Below the pieces are notes generated by a model. The model was not told where the DNA came from. It saw nothing but the letters and a program-made list of their open reading frames with translations, and did no database searches. Made by a program: the position numbers and the translations under genes. Below are positions 1 through 13,800 of a stretch of 64,000 nt of DNA, piece by piece. Origin of the DNA: Desmodesmus armatus (lineage: Eukaryota; Chlorophyta; Chlorophyceae; Sphaeropleales; Scenedesmaceae); NCBI GenBank assembly GCA_007449985.2, contig VIIQ02000020.1, positions 1 through 64,000 of the forward strand, in the 5' to 3' direction. Every line of letters starts with the position of its first letter. Within the stretch, counting starts at the first letter, position 1.

Positions 1-1047
1 CTGCCTGCTGCATACACTGGTGACTGTTAGCCAGCAGCCAAACCCGCCTACCTACAATGTTGAGGCTCTGCAGACAGGCCAGCTGCCCAGCGCCAGCCAC
101 AGGAAGAAAGCTGCATATGCAGCTGCCCCGTCTGTGCTGTCCTCCCCACCCAAGCTTCCGCTGCAGGTGTGATTGCTGCGCTTGGACATCCGTTGCCTCC
201 GTGTGCACCTCAGCATCGCCCTTCACTGCTGCAATCTGCGATGCAGATTACCCCGCCTCTGCTGCTGTTTGTGGCCCCTGGTGAGAGCATGGTGATGTCA
301 AACTACGCGATGCTTGCCGAGCAGTAGAGTTGGATAGCCAAGCATGCGGTGGGCGTGAGCTGGTTACAAGGCTACTGCGCTGCTTGGAATGCACACCCGC
401 TGCACTGGTGATCGATGACCTAAGAGCCGTGTTCTGCTGACATAGGTGTCCAAGGGTGATGTGTGGTTTACAGTGACTGCATGGTCGAAGCAAATGTGTT
501 GATGTGTCGCAATTGTGTGGCTGTTGATGGGGTATTAGTCATGACGTCAACGGTGATCGAGTTCAACTCCATGCATGCAAGATGTTCAGTCGCCGCTTCG
601 TCGTGACCAAGATGGCAAGGCTGATGCTAACTTGAGCCTGCAATTCCATAACACTCTGATTCCAGCTGCTGTCACGCAGCCTCAGACTGCCATGGCATGG
701 CACAGCATGGACATGACTCTCCTCAGCTGATCGAGCAATTAAACTGCACGAACGGCATTGAATACAACAGGAGGCAAACATAACTCTGCCTTGCAAGGCA
801 CAGCCACCCACAGCAACAGCTGTGGCGTTGCCTGCCGGCATCCTTGAAACAAGCCTGAACGACACTGCCTGCACCACCAGTGGTGGTCCACCACCACTTC
901 TTCAAACACGCCATGAAGGCTGTGACTGTGAGGAGTGAGTCCCCTGCTGGGCAGGCTGTTACAGGTGGCTCCCGCACCCCACCCACTGGGTAGTACCTCA
1001 CTGAACTCATCTGAGACACTGAGGAGGGTGACATTCAGAAAGCAACA
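1..1047. other. no gene recognised; 3' flank of the helicase gene
   Basis: I see only short unrelated open frames on both strands and no recognisable domain. A minus-strand TGTAA (TTACA on the plus strand near 959) could be the poly(A) signal of the helicase gene that ends upstream of it. The rest looks like 3' flank or intergenic DNA. Confidence 0.4.
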
Positions 1048-4000
1048 TCAACAGCTCATGATCCAGCGGCTGCCTCTGCGCTCTGCCTCCAACACCCTGA
1101 CTTGTGCTGCACTGCACTCCAAAAAGCACAGCGTCATGTAGTGCAACCACTTTTCAACTTGAAGGTTACCAGGGGGCTGGGACTCCCGCCGGCTGGCCAC
1201 CCTCACAACAACGAGCGAACCCAACTGCCAGGGGGCCGAGGCAAGCCTAACCAGTGAGATGCGCCATAACCCCCCTATCTCAGAAGGTGCCCCGCACACC
1301 AGTGCCCAGTGCCGTACCAAAAACACTCCTCCTCCTTCACTTTCCGAGGCCAGCAGCTGCTGCAGCATAGCAGTCACCCCCTGTGCCTCCGGCCCCAACA
1401 GGCCCCCAACCCCCCTCCTGCCCCCTGACCACCCCCACCCCCCCCCCCCCGCCACCCCCTCTGACAGCACCCACTCCAGGCCTGCCGCAGCCGCTTGATC
1501 AGCACAGCAGAGACTGCAGGCACGCGCAGCTGCAGCCAGCCGTCAACCACCACCAGCCGGCTGCGTGCTGGACCTGCAGGGTAAGGGAAAGCACAGGTTG
1601 CACAAAGCTTAGCCTGCCGACGGTATTGCATAAACGGAAAAAGTGGCATGTCGGACAGCATATGGTATGGACAGGAGGATCGCTACCTGTTTGCATGAGA
1701 GTCCCAGTATACATACCGTACACCGGGCAAATAACAGAAACAGAATAGTGATATGGAAAGCAGAGGCAACACTGGAAACAGACCGCACCTGCATGAGTTG
1801 CCTAGCAGCATGAGAGCCAGGGGCTCACACAGGACACCTCACGCAGAAACACCTGCAGCACAGCACAGCACAGCACAGCACAGCACAGCACAGCATGGCA
1901 TGGCATGCAGCACAGGGCAAACTGATCGCAACCTGGCCCCACAGCAATGAAGGACAGCATCCTGCCGTATTATGCGTGACGTTTGGTGGTGCTGCACATG
2001 CAGCCCAGCTAACAATTGTTGCAAGGCACCACCACCACCTACCTAGTAACGGTGCTGTGCACACTACTTTCCGCACCCACCCATGCAGACACACAGCTAC
2101 CAACGGTGACAGTTCAACTGCATGCAGCTGCCAATCTGGACGAGCAGGGCTGGCTCACAATTTCATGCATTGTTCAAGCAGCAGGTTTCAGGTCCCAAGC
2201 GCCCCTAACACCTCGAGGTGCCCTGTCCCCAGCAGCCCCGTACCCGTGTGGTCTTTGACTTCTCCAGGTAGACTGCATGTTGGTGCTGCAGCTGTGCTGC
2301 TGTCAGCTCCGATACTACACTGCTGGGATGCAGCCACACCTGCATTGCAAGCAGTTGCAGGAAACAAAGATATGGTGGCACACCATTCACTATTACTGTT
2401 ACTGTTACTGTTACATGGTTCAGGCTGAGCCGTAGGGAGCAATGATGCTTGTGGGGCAATTTAGTAACAAGAAGAAGAAGGTTGGTACATGACAATGAGG
2501 CAGCTGCGCTGAATACAGGCCCAGGAGTGACTGCATTAGCAGATTGCAGTGGTACTGCCCAACAGGGGCTTATGTACAGCTACTAGAGCCTTCGATGACA
2601 GTCGGCCAAGCAGATGCCCAGCTCTGTGCTACGCAGCTACCAGCCCCCCCCCCCCCCCCCCCCCCACCCCCCACCCTCCACACACACACGCACAGCATCT
2701 AGCAGCCCATTGAACTGAGTCGCACTGCAGTGCTGGCTTGCCGCTGCTGCATGCGTGCTGCTTTGCACGCGTGTCAATGCAAGATATTACCACCAGTCTC
2801 TGGGACTTAACAATACAGTAGTCACTGCTCCATGTGCCCCCTCCCGGACCCTACCTGCTGTCCCCTGCTATCTAGCCGTACAGGCTTCAGTATCTGATGG
2901 CGGCTGCCCACAGATGCAGATGTGTCACAGCTGTCTCGTATGACAGATCAACAATTCCCCAACACTCCCGCCAAATTTCTATGATGTATTGTAATCAAGT
3001 CCTGCACCATCCCTACAGGCTCACCTGCTGCCCCCTGCTGTCCAGCCATGCGGGTTTGCTGTGTGTGCCTGCAGTGCTGGACAGGCTCACGGCCACATGG
3101 GGGCTCAGCGCGGCAACCAGGGCAGCCTTCACTACCTCAGGACGCTGGGAGAACCTGTAAACATCAGGCAGGAAGTGGTATAAGAAAGTATCAGTGTGTG
3201 GCTGGAAGTGTGTTTAAGCTAGTGGTGTGGACAAGGGCGGCAACCAGGGCAGCCTCCACTACCTCAGGACGCTGGGAGAACCTGCGAGACAAGACAGCCC
3301 TTCGTTACTCTGTTGTACTGGCCATCAAACCCATCTGATCAGGCCTGATTTGATATATTTGTACATGCTGGGAGCGTTGCTACAAGCAGTGCAGTCTCCA
3401 CGTACAGAGACGACAAGCAGAGTATCTAGAGCATTCGAGGGAGGGCCAACCTGTTGCAGGGGTGGGTCGGCTCGTCCGCCCAGCAACACCACTTGCTGCT
3501 GCTCCTGCTGCTGCCGCTGCTATCCGGGCCTCCTGCTGAGTGCTGCTGCTGCTGCTGCTGCTGCTGGGGTATGAGGTGTGCCTCTGACAGCAGCTGAGCA
3601 AACTGTCTCCGCAGCTCCAGCATAGCATCCAAAGCTGTGGTGGACAGGAAGTGACGCTGCGCAACCTGCAGGCAACATTGATGATGTGTTTGTGTTCGCT
3701 TCAGAGGAAGCCAAACGCACCAGGGACTGTTCCTTTTTCGAAGGCAGTCAAAGGCATTTAAAGAGCAATTCAACCCCTCACCCACCTGTGCTGCGGCCTT
3801 GTCCCCCGCAGCCGCCCCTGTCAGCCGCCACATCTCAAAGGCAGCCACCAGCAGCAGCTGGTCAGACTGCTGCCCAGCCGCCAAGCCGCCGGCCCGTGCC
3901 GCAGCCGCCGCAGGGCCCCGGCCTCCGGCGGCTGCAGCCGCCGCCTCAGCCGCCACAGCCGCCGCTGGTGCTGCCATTGCTGCCCTGACGCGCCCGAGTT

Positions 4001-4863
4001 CGTCTTGCTTCTCTAACGGGGCTGCGAAAGGGGATTTGTGGCTGAAGGCAGCTGCGATGGTCTGTGGCGGGAGGGGAGGGAAAGGGCGGGAGAAGGAAGC
4101 AGGGTGGTTGAGGGTGGGCACATGCAAGAAAAACAGCAGAAACTGCAGCAGCGGACCGTGGGCATCCACACACATGACAGCAATGACGAGGGCAGCGGCA
4201 CCTGCAGAAGGGGCTGCAAAGGGTGCAACAAAGTTTGCCTCAACGGGGCCCGTTCGTCTTGCTTCTACCAGGGGGCTGCGAAGGGCGATTTGTGGCTGCA
4301 GGCAGCTACGATGGTCTAAGGAAGGAGGGAGAGTGCGAGAGGAGGAGGTGAGGAAGGGGTGGACACATGCGAGAATAGCAGCAGCAGCAGCAGCGGCAGC
4401 AACAGCGCCACTTTCAAACATACAGGGACCTAACTAAGCAACATGACAGTGGGGACATCAGGATTTGTCAGTGTGCAAAGCCCCCAAAGATCCTTCACTC
4501 GCCATTGAAGGTGCGAGGCAACCCAATGTTCTGCTGCCCCCACTACCAGCAACTTCGGCAAACGGGGCTCCAATGGCAGTAGCTTGATGATTGTTGTTGA
4601 CTTCATCCAGTAAGGGATCAGGTCGCCAATAAGGTTTCAAACCCAACTTTGCAACAGTTTCCTAGCCTGGCAGTGTGCCAGAAGCATCAGCAGCAACTGA
4701 CAGAATACTGAAAGCATTATAGGCAAGCTGCAACCCTCTCAGCCACCCACCAGTGCTGGTGCCAGGCAGCCCAGTGCCGCCCCCATCACCAGCAGCTTGC
4801 CCAAACTGGCTCCAGCGGCAGCAGCGCCAGCAGGCGACCGAGCGGTGTCAGCTGCTCAACAGG

Positions 4864-4897
<34 letters not shown>

Positions 4898-7800
4898 TCG
4901 TCATCCCTGCTGGCTCCGCCTGCTGCTTCTCCTGCTGCTGCTGTGTCTGTGTTAGTGTCTGGAGTCACCATGGTGATGGCTCCAACCTCAGCCAAGCCTG
5001 AAGGGCGAAAGGGGGGAGCAGCAGGGGAACAATGCGCGGGAGGGGGGGGGGAGGAGGGGGCGCAACAGGGCATGAGTGCAGGCGCGATCAGTGGGTGACG
5101 GAATGGTGGGTGGCTGCGGGTGGATGATGGAGGTGTGGCACGAAACAGTGCAGCCAACTCGCATGTCACTGGCATGTAATCATGGTGATGGCTCAACCTC
5201 AGCTAGGCCTGAAGGGCGAAAGGGGGGGGGGGGGGGGGGGGAGATGGAAGGGGCACAGCGAGAAAGGGGAGGGGGGCGGGGGTGTTGGAGTTGTGAAACA
5301 GGGCAGCCGGCCAACATGTGTGTGCCATATGTACGTTCGGACCCCAGGGTGGGGGGGGGGCAAGTTGGTGTCTGGGATCACCATGGTTATGGCCCCAACC
5401 TCAGCTAGGCCTGAAGGCACATGGGAGGGCGCGAGGATGAAAGGGAGAATGGGTGAGACATATAGAGCACTGCAGAGTGGGGTGATAGGCATTGGGGGCA
5501 GGTGGCTGTCATAGAGTGTGGTAATAGGCGATAGGCATTGGGCAGGTGGCCGCCATTGCCATTCACACGCTGTTGAGGGGCATGCTTGTGTCTGATTGTG
5601 TCCAGCTTGAAACACAACAAGAAAGCAACGCAGCTGGTCCTACCTACCTGTGAGAGCTGCTTCCACAGCCTGTTGAAAGACTCATACTTACAAACACCTT
5701 ATGGTTCTTAAATGGAAGCTCAATCAGGCCATAGGAATGGTAACAAAGCAGGGGAGGGGAATTCTGGCCGCTGGTCCTACCTGTGAGAGCTGCTTCCACA
5801 GCCTTGTCAGGTGGGTTAGTGGCCGCCAAGCTACTTGTTGATATCCATGCAATGTGCCGATAACTACCAGCCGTAAGGCACATGCAGACATGCACCGCTC
5901 CCCCATGACCTGTGGCTCCCTTGTGGGTTGCTCAGTTTCTTGCTGAGCCGATTACTGTAACTGCAAACTGTAAGTGTGACTGCAAGCGTGCTGCTGGTGG
6001 CCCACCTGTGAGAGCTGCTTCCACAGCCTTGTATGGTACTTTCAATCCTAAAGCCTCTTGATGATGGGGGGTTGGGGGGCTGGATCAGGCCAAAGCAATT
6101 GGTACATACCAATGAGAGGGGGGAGGCGTGCAGGCAAGGGCCGGGCGTTGGTCCTACCTACCTGTGAGAGCTGCTTCCACAGCCTTGTCAGGTGGGGGTT
6201 GGATGAGGCACTGCAGGAAGGAGCGGGCAGGACCCAGGCCCAAGAGGTGGATCTGCAGGGGGGGCGAAGTGGGCAGCAGCAGCAACAGCAGCAGCAGCAG
6301 CAGGAGCAACAGCAGCAGAAGACAGTGAGAAAACTGTCAAAAAGTGTGTGTCGGAGGGCGGCATGTCGCAGGAGTTGATCCAAGCTCCCAGCAGCACGTG
6401 GTATCGTTGCACTACACGCACCAACACTGTGTCTGGCACACGGTTTTTATCAGCCGCCCCTCCCCTTCTGCTGTTCCCCTCCTGCTCCCCTCCATCACCA
6501 TGAACCATGGGCACTAGCAACACAGCTCCTCTGATGGCATATATAACAGTTCAGCCCCCTCCCCCCTCCCCCCTGTGCCCCCTGGCCCCACCACCCGTGG
6601 GCGCCTCCCCCCATCCTAGGACGTCACCCCCTACCCTTTGCACCACCCCTACAGGGTGCCACCTCCAGAGCAGCACAGTGCCTCAGGCTCCTCCCTGCCC
6701 CCAGCACCATCCCCTTGGATCATCAGCCTGCCTTTCCTTGAGAAGAGGCATCCTGCCGCGCGCGCCTGCCCCAGTCCCTCCCCCCCCCCCAAACACCCTC
6801 CCCGCCTCCCCCCACCCCAAAAAAACACCACCACCTGCAGCACCAGCTCTTCCAGTGGTACGCGTGCCACCTCAGGCACATCACACTGCCTCAGGCTCTC
6901 CCTGCCCCGTTGCTGCACTATCCGGCCCCTTGGATTCCATCAGCCTGCCTCCCCGCCGTCCCTAGGAAGGAGCCTTCTCCCGGGAGTACCTGCCCCAATG
7001 GCTTGCCCCCCCCCCCCCCCCCCGCCCCGTCGCTTGCGCCCCTGCCCCCCTCGCTTGCCCCCCCCCACACCCCGTTTGCGCCCCCCCCCCCCCACTTCCA
7101 CCCGCCGGAAATCAATCCTGCACCCCCCCCCCACCCGCACACTCCCCACCCCCCGCCTACCTGCAGCACCAGCTCTTCAAGCTGTACGCGTGCCACCTCC
7201 GGCACCGCATACTGCCTCAGGCTCTCCTCAAATCGCTGCACCATCCGACCGCCTTGTACTCCTCAGCCTGCCTCCCCGCCTTCCCTTGAGAGGAGGCCTC
7301 CTCTCGGGCGCGCCTGCCCCAATCGCTTGCCTCCCCCTCCCCCCTCCCTTGGGAACTCAATCCCGCCCCGCCGCCCAACTAAAAACACCCCCCCCCCCCA
7401 CCCCCGGGGCCCACCAACCTGTAGCCCAGCTCTTCCAGTGGTACGCGTGCCACCTCCGGCACAGCATACTGCCTCAGGCTCTCCCTGCCCCCGTTGCTGC
7501 ACTATTGAGCCCCTTTGGATTCCATCGGCCTCCTCCCCTCCCCCCCCTCCCCACCTTCCCTTGAGGAGAGGCATCCTCCCGTGTGCGCTTGCCCCAGTCC
7601 CTTGCCCGCCCCCAGGCACTGAATCTCGTACACCTTCCCCCCTCCACCCCCGCACCTGTAGCACCAGCTCTTCAAGCGGTACGCGTGCCACCTCCGGCAC
7701 AGCATACTGCCTCAGACTCTCCTCAAATCGCTGCCGTGTGTAGCAGCAGTAGCAGGTGCCGGCACGCACACGACCCGCTCGACCCCGCCGCTGCATTGCA

Positions 7801-10800
7801 GCTGCCTTGCTCACCCAGTCCTCAACCAGCAAAGACATCCTGCACAAAAAAACACAGCACGCAACAAGACGATTTGAAAATGCACAAAAAAGGTTGCTCG
7901 TACGGCCTTCTGTTGGGGTGTGTGTGGATTGCGTTACATAATCACAGTTACAGCAGAGTCCATCTCGCCCTTGACGCTGCATCGCTGCTGCTTTGCTGAC
8001 CCAGTCCTCAACCAGCAGAGACATCCTGCACAACAAATGCGGCACGCAACAAAACCCCATCTTCAATGAAAGTCAGGTTTCATACACCTGTCCCCATCCC
8101 CAACCCCCATGCAGATCAATCACTCCTGTCCCCTGCCACAGCTCACCGCTTGTGGGCGTCAAAGCTCTTTGTGTCTGCCTGAGTCTATCACCACATGCTA
8201 CAGTGCCCTCTGTCAAGTCCCCCCCCCCTTAGATTTCAGTACAGTACAGTACAGTAATTTGGGGACAGAGTCCCAACCTCGGCGCTAGCCAGCGAGCCAG
8301 CTCAAGGGCTCATGAGGGTGCCCAGAGGGTCTACTAACGTACCCCAGTCTCTCAGGTCAGGTGTGAAGGCGATCGAAATCACCACCAAGCCAGCGGGTTG
8401 CGGGGTTTTGTTGTTCATGAAGCATGCCTTTGCAGATCAACCCCCCCCCCCCCCCCCCCCCCTACGCCCTAACGCACGCTTGTGTGCGTCAAAGCGTCTC
8501 TCTCCTTGTGTCGACCCGAGTCTCAGACCAACACCACACCTGCAGTGCCCTCCCTGTCAATGCTGTTGCACCGCCCCCACCACCCCCCCCCCCCCCCCCC
8601 CCGCATGGTTCAGCCCCAGACCACCATGCAGCCCCCATGCAGATCATTCGAATGAGTGAATTCACTCATCCCAGCGCACCGCTTGTGGGCGTAGAGCGTC
8701 TCTTTTGGGTCGACTGAGTCTATAACCACTCCTGCAGTGCCCCCCCCCCCCTTGTGTCAACCTCCCCCCCCCCCCCCCAGAGTCAGAATGCAGGTCATCC
8801 ACTCATGCCCAACGCACCGCTTGTGGGCGTCAAAGCGCCTCTCCTTGTGTCGGCCTTCAATGAATGGGTGGTTTCATGGGTTAGTCCCCAACCCCCAGGC
8901 AGATCAATTACTCTTGTCCCCTGCCCCACGCACCGCTTGTGGGCGTCAAAGCGCCTCTCCTTGTGTCGTCCTGAGTCTATCACCACCACCACGTCTTCAA
9001 GCGTCACACTCGTCTCAGCAATGTTTTGTTGACAGCACGATTTTGCGCACCCCAGGCGGCGGCCCTGCAGCAGCAGCAGCAGCAGCAGCCAGCACACACG
9101 ATACATTCTGAGGGCTGCTAAACCCTGCTGGGAGTTTGACGGGCTGGTGGCTATACCCTAGACCTCGACCAGCGCAACTCCACTTGCGGTATATCGCAAG
9201 ATATTGAGGCCATAACAAACCTGATGGTGTTGAGCGCCTTTGATACCGGTATGCTGTGCAACAACATCAGGATCGCAATGACTTCTATATCAGGCTGTAA
9301 AACCACTTGCAAGTACCCAACCAATCAGTGCAAAGAAACATGCATGACATGCACACCATGGACAACACACCCTTGCTAACAAGTGAAGAGAACACGCCCC
9401 AGCGCAATGCTAAGAACCCCAACTTCCACGCTCTCCACCTTGAATGCTGCTCGCTGCTGGTCCACTCTGATCGTCGAGTGCAGCGGCAGCAGCCAGTGCT
9501 TCCCACACCTGGCTGGCGCCAAGCTCGCAAGCATCCCAGCCCCCCTCTTTGTGTCTGCCTGACTCTACCGTGCCTTCCTCACCGCCGCTGCCCCCGCCCC
9601 CATGTAAATCATGGTGTCAGGCCCCCAACAAGTTGTGTGTGTGGCGCTACCTCAACAAACCTCCCCTCACCCCTAACCAACGCCTCCCTCCAGGCTCTCA
9701 CCTTGAACGCTGCTCGCTGTTGGTCCGCACTGATCGCCGAATGCAGCGGAAGCAGCCAATGCTTCCACCGCTTTACCCCCCCCCCCTGTTCCATAGGTCA
9801 GGATACTGGGTTCGTGTGCGGTGCTGACCCAGCCAATCACCCACCCCTCAATTCCTACCCCACCCTCCAGGCTCTCACCTTGAAAGCTGCTCGTTGTTGG
9901 TCCGCGCTGATCGCCGAATGCAGCGGCAGCAGCCAATGCTTCCCACCACGGCCAAACCTGCTCGAAGCACTCAGCCGCGACAGCAGCGTCGATATCTCAC
10001 CCATCCCCGGCAGAAACACCAAAATCGCTCCGGGCAACGCGTCTCCTCATCCGCCCAACTGATCACATCCTCGATTAGCTCCAAATCCAAAACCTCCTCG
10101 TTCAAACGCGCCAGGTTTTTGCGCGTCCGCTCCGGTACTCCGAGTAAACCTCGGGATCGTAGTTAGGGTTTAGGATCGAGCCGAAGCCGCTTAAACCCAT
10201 CTGCTCGTCGTCACCCCAGCCGGCCGCCATGAGAGCTGCTTTGCCGGCACTACCGCGAGCGGAGGCCTTCCGTTGGGCTGCGGCAGCGGTTGCGGCAGCG
10301 GAGCCGGGCGCAGGGCTGCTCTGCTGTCAGGGGCGAGGAGGTAGTTGGTGGCTGCGTAGACGTCTTCGAGGTAGGAGACGGAGACGGGGAAGGTGCGGCC
10401 GGGCAGCTCAGGGCCGGGGCGCCCCAGAAGTAGGTGCTGCAGGAAACACAGCAGAATGCACAACACCGTTTAGCTTCATTGTGGTGCCAGCTGGCAGCAT
10501 TAGAAGAAGCGCCGTTGAGCGAAGAATTGATAGGTTGCTGTGCTAGGTATGACACAGAGGGAGGGAAGGTGCAGTGGGGGCAGCTCAGCACAGGGGCTCC
10601 CAGAAGTAAGTGCTGCAGGAAACACAGACGGCAGACACGAATATTGCTACTGTTGCATGATTCAGGCGGTGCCCAAGCATGCCGTGAGCAGCCGACAAGG
10701 AATGATGAATTCTCACAAGACTTGGCTTGCTGGGACACACCTGGGAACATGACGACAGACAGCAGACCAATCATCGCGACCTCGATCGTATTGCCAAGCC

Positions 10801-13800
10801 CTACATGCGTGCTGAGTATGTCTCCAGTGCTGCCAGCAGTGACGGTGTCTGCTATGTTGTGTCATGCAGGGTGGGCACTCGACACAACGGCGGACCAGCA
10901 TTGTAAACAGGACGATCCCCAGAGACACCAATGCATTCATGTGTAGCTCTCCAAACCCTTGCCCGCCTGTAGATATTGGCGTCCAGGGTAGCAGACATCA
11001 GGATCACCTTCAGCCGCTGCGGCTGGCCATAATGCACACCACCACATCCCGCCGCCCGTTGCTGCTGCTACTGCCTCGTCTGCTGCCCCAGTTCTCACAA
11101 ATCCCCCCTGGCTCTTTGGTGGAACACTTTCTGAGCGCAAAGGTGTGTTATGCAGTATGCATCCCCACCCCAAACCCCAACTTGCCCCCACCCCCAGGGC
11201 CAACACACACCTGTAGATATTGGCATCCAGGGTAGCAGACATCAGGATCACCTTCAGCCGCTGCGGCTGGCCATGCTGCCCACCGCCGCCGCCGCCGCTG
11301 CCCTTTGCTGCTGCCGCTGCTGCGTCTGCCGCCTTGTTCCTGGCAGCAGCAATGCGCTGCAGGAGGGCCATCAGCACATCACCCTGCAGGACAGGCAGTG
11401 ATCCTAGGTAGGGTTTACGGCTTGGGGTTGGAATCGTATCTACAAAGGTCTAGGTGTCAGCAATATGAGCTCAAGCCGTGACAAAGCCAGAAAGGCCACC
11501 TGTCGAAAAAACTGCATATGTGTGACAGCAGTGGCAACTGAACACAGTTGCTGCACAGCAGCACCAAGTGTGGCAATGTGTTGCAGGAGGGCCATCAGCA
11601 CATTACCTTGCGCAGGAAGCAACTATTGACAATCAGTGTCACTATTTGTCATTCCATGGATTGCGGCACACCCAAACAAGAGATGCAACAGCTCTCACGC
11701 TGTGTGAGTGCCTACAGATCATTGGCAGCCAGCAGCCCCCAAGTGTAGAGACCACATAGAGACAGACACACGTAGAGACACACACAGAGACACACATACC
11801 TGCAACCTGCCCCCGTGCACCTCACAAACCACCACATGGCTCACCCAACATGCCGCATCTACAAAAGTCCCTCTACCCCAATACTACAGCATGTAGAACC
11901 TCATGTAACCAGGCTGCTCATAGTGGCCATAAGTGGAGGGCCGCCGGGGTGCCCGAGAAAGGGTTGTAGGCAACACGTACCTGCAGGCTGCGTTCGTGCA
12001 CCTCGTCCACCACCACATGGCTCACACCCGACAGCAACGGGTCAGACGCAAGCCTGCAGACACACGCAGAAAGCAAGACAGCGGGGCACAGTGGGAGCAG
12101 TGTTAGCATGTTGGCGTACCAGTGGGAGCAGTGTTAGCATGTTGGCGTACCAGTGGGAGCAGTGTTAGCATGTTGGCGTACCAGTGGGAGCAGTGTTAGC
12201 ATGTTGGCGTACCAGTGGGAGCAGTGTTAGCGTGTTGGCGTACCAGGTCTCTGGCACCTGGCAGTGCACAGCACGTGCACAAGGCACAGCTCCGACGTGG
12301 CACGTCACAGCACGGCAGAGCATGCTTGTGCATCAGAACAAACCATAAATGACAAGGCAGCCCAGACCTCCAGCTGTTGTGACAGTGGTGCTGGCCCTAC
12401 TGTCAGACTGTACTGACTGAACCGCGACACAGACTTAACCGCGATGCCAGAGCAGTTGCCTTGAGTCACCACGCGCACGTGGTACCCAAAGCTCTCCCTC
12501 ACCCCTTCCCCAATCCCTTTCCCTTCCCACCCCCACCCCCCCTTTCCCTCTCCCTCCACCTCTCCCTTCCCCGCGCCAGCATACCTCCTGAGCAATATGC
12601 CGGTGGTGCAGAACAGCAGTTGTGTGTCTGCGTTAACGGAGGCATCCAGCCGCACGTGGTAGCCCACAGCAGAACCTGGGGCTCCAGGACCACCTGAAGA
12701 CAAGGTAGAGACCGATGAGCCGCATGTGCAAGGCATGAAAAGAAGAGGTGTTACTCGTGGTGAACAAGCAACTACATTGCTGTGAGCCACAGGAAAGAAG
12801 GGAACGCATTCCTTCCTGCAACACATAGGGGGTTCTGTGGGTGGCCGGTCAGTCAGTCAGTGTTTGTTACAGGGAGGCCCCAAGAGGCCTAGCCACCCAA
12901 TGCAAGCCCCGGGACCCAAGTGATGTCCCGCCCTTCTACCTCAACGCGACATCAACCTACTCGGGTCAGCCCAATCTCCTGTGGCACACTGGGGGGCAGC
13001 TTTGTCATTGTGTGCCGGTTGCAAGATTACCTCAACAGGCCCAGCCAACCCTGCCCCAAGAGGCCCAGCCGACCCAACGAGGCGCACGCCATGTCCCGCC
13101 CTTGTGACGCAAGGCGCCACCATTGGTTGCAATCTATGCAGGACAGCCCAACCACCTGTGAGCGGCCCAGGAGCTCTAAGCGGCCCAGCCAACCCAATGC
13201 AAGCGCCGGGACCCCCTTGTCCCGCCCTTGTGACTAAGGCACCAACAACCTACGCAGGACAGCCCAACCACCTGTGGGCTCACTCATTGTTCGTGGGCGG
13301 TCAGTCAGTCAGTGTTCGTTACAAAGAGGCCTCAAGGACCCAGCCGACCCGATGCAAGCCCCGGGACCCAATCAATGTCCCGCCCTTGTAACTCAAGGCG
13401 CCACCAATCCTGCTCAGGACAGCCCAACCACCTGTCACTCACTCATTGTTCGTTGCATTGAGATCCCCGAAAGACCCAGCCCACACCATGTAAGCTCAGG
13501 GACCCAAACCATGTCCCTCCAATGCAACTTAAGGCGCCACCTCCTTCACAAGAGCAGCGAACCACCTGCAACACACAAGGTTAGACAACATGCAAACATG
13601 TACAAGGCATAAAGCGTCTGAATGTGCGGCCATTGAAGCACACGGGGCCTGCTGAGCAACCAAGCATGCAGTGACACGCTGTCCCAACAAGCGAACAACC
13701 ATGGCAAGCAGGCACCTGCTCCGGTGCCGCTGCTGGGGGAACAGAAAAGTTCAAAACACGAGCCTGGGAACAAGAGACCAGCACGTGGCACAGACGTGAC

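Larger units (their letters stand above)
6650..9045 (-). repeat. partial exon copies around motifs V and VI
   Basis: Sequence for the QRFEESLRQYAVPEVARV region occurs at about 6655-6690 (partial), 6840-6920, 7160-7245, 7420-7505 and 7655-7740. Sequence for SLLVEDWVSKAAAMQR occurs at about 7775-7840 and 7985-8030. Sequence for GRHKERRFDAHKR occurs at about 8145-8190, 8470-8525, 8670-8715, 8810-8860 and 8930-8985. Copies are separated by C-rich intron sequence. Confidence 0.75.
9420..12715 (-). repeat. partial exon copies around motifs II-IV
   Basis: WLLPLHSAISADQQRAAF is encoded at about 9425-9510, 9700-9775 and 9870-9955. The FPVSVSYL segment is at about 10370-10430 and again, degraded, at 10535-10600. 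QRLKVILMSATLDANIYR is at about 10965-11035 and 11215-11280. LMALLQ is at about 11345-11395 and 11575-11615. SHVVVDEVHE is at about 11985-12030, with a degraded copy (Asp to Cys) at 11800-11860. GYHVR is at about 12640-12665 and 12470-12495. Confidence 0.7.

Noticed and set aside
6507..7743. Long Pro-rich plus-strand ORFs
   Set aside because: They arise from C-rich introns and from the complement of minus-strand helicase exons; no start context, domain or splice pattern supports them.
12870..13600. Possible CRISPR-like array
   Set aside because: Units are long, degenerate and contiguous without unique spacers, and the DNA is eukaryotic intron.
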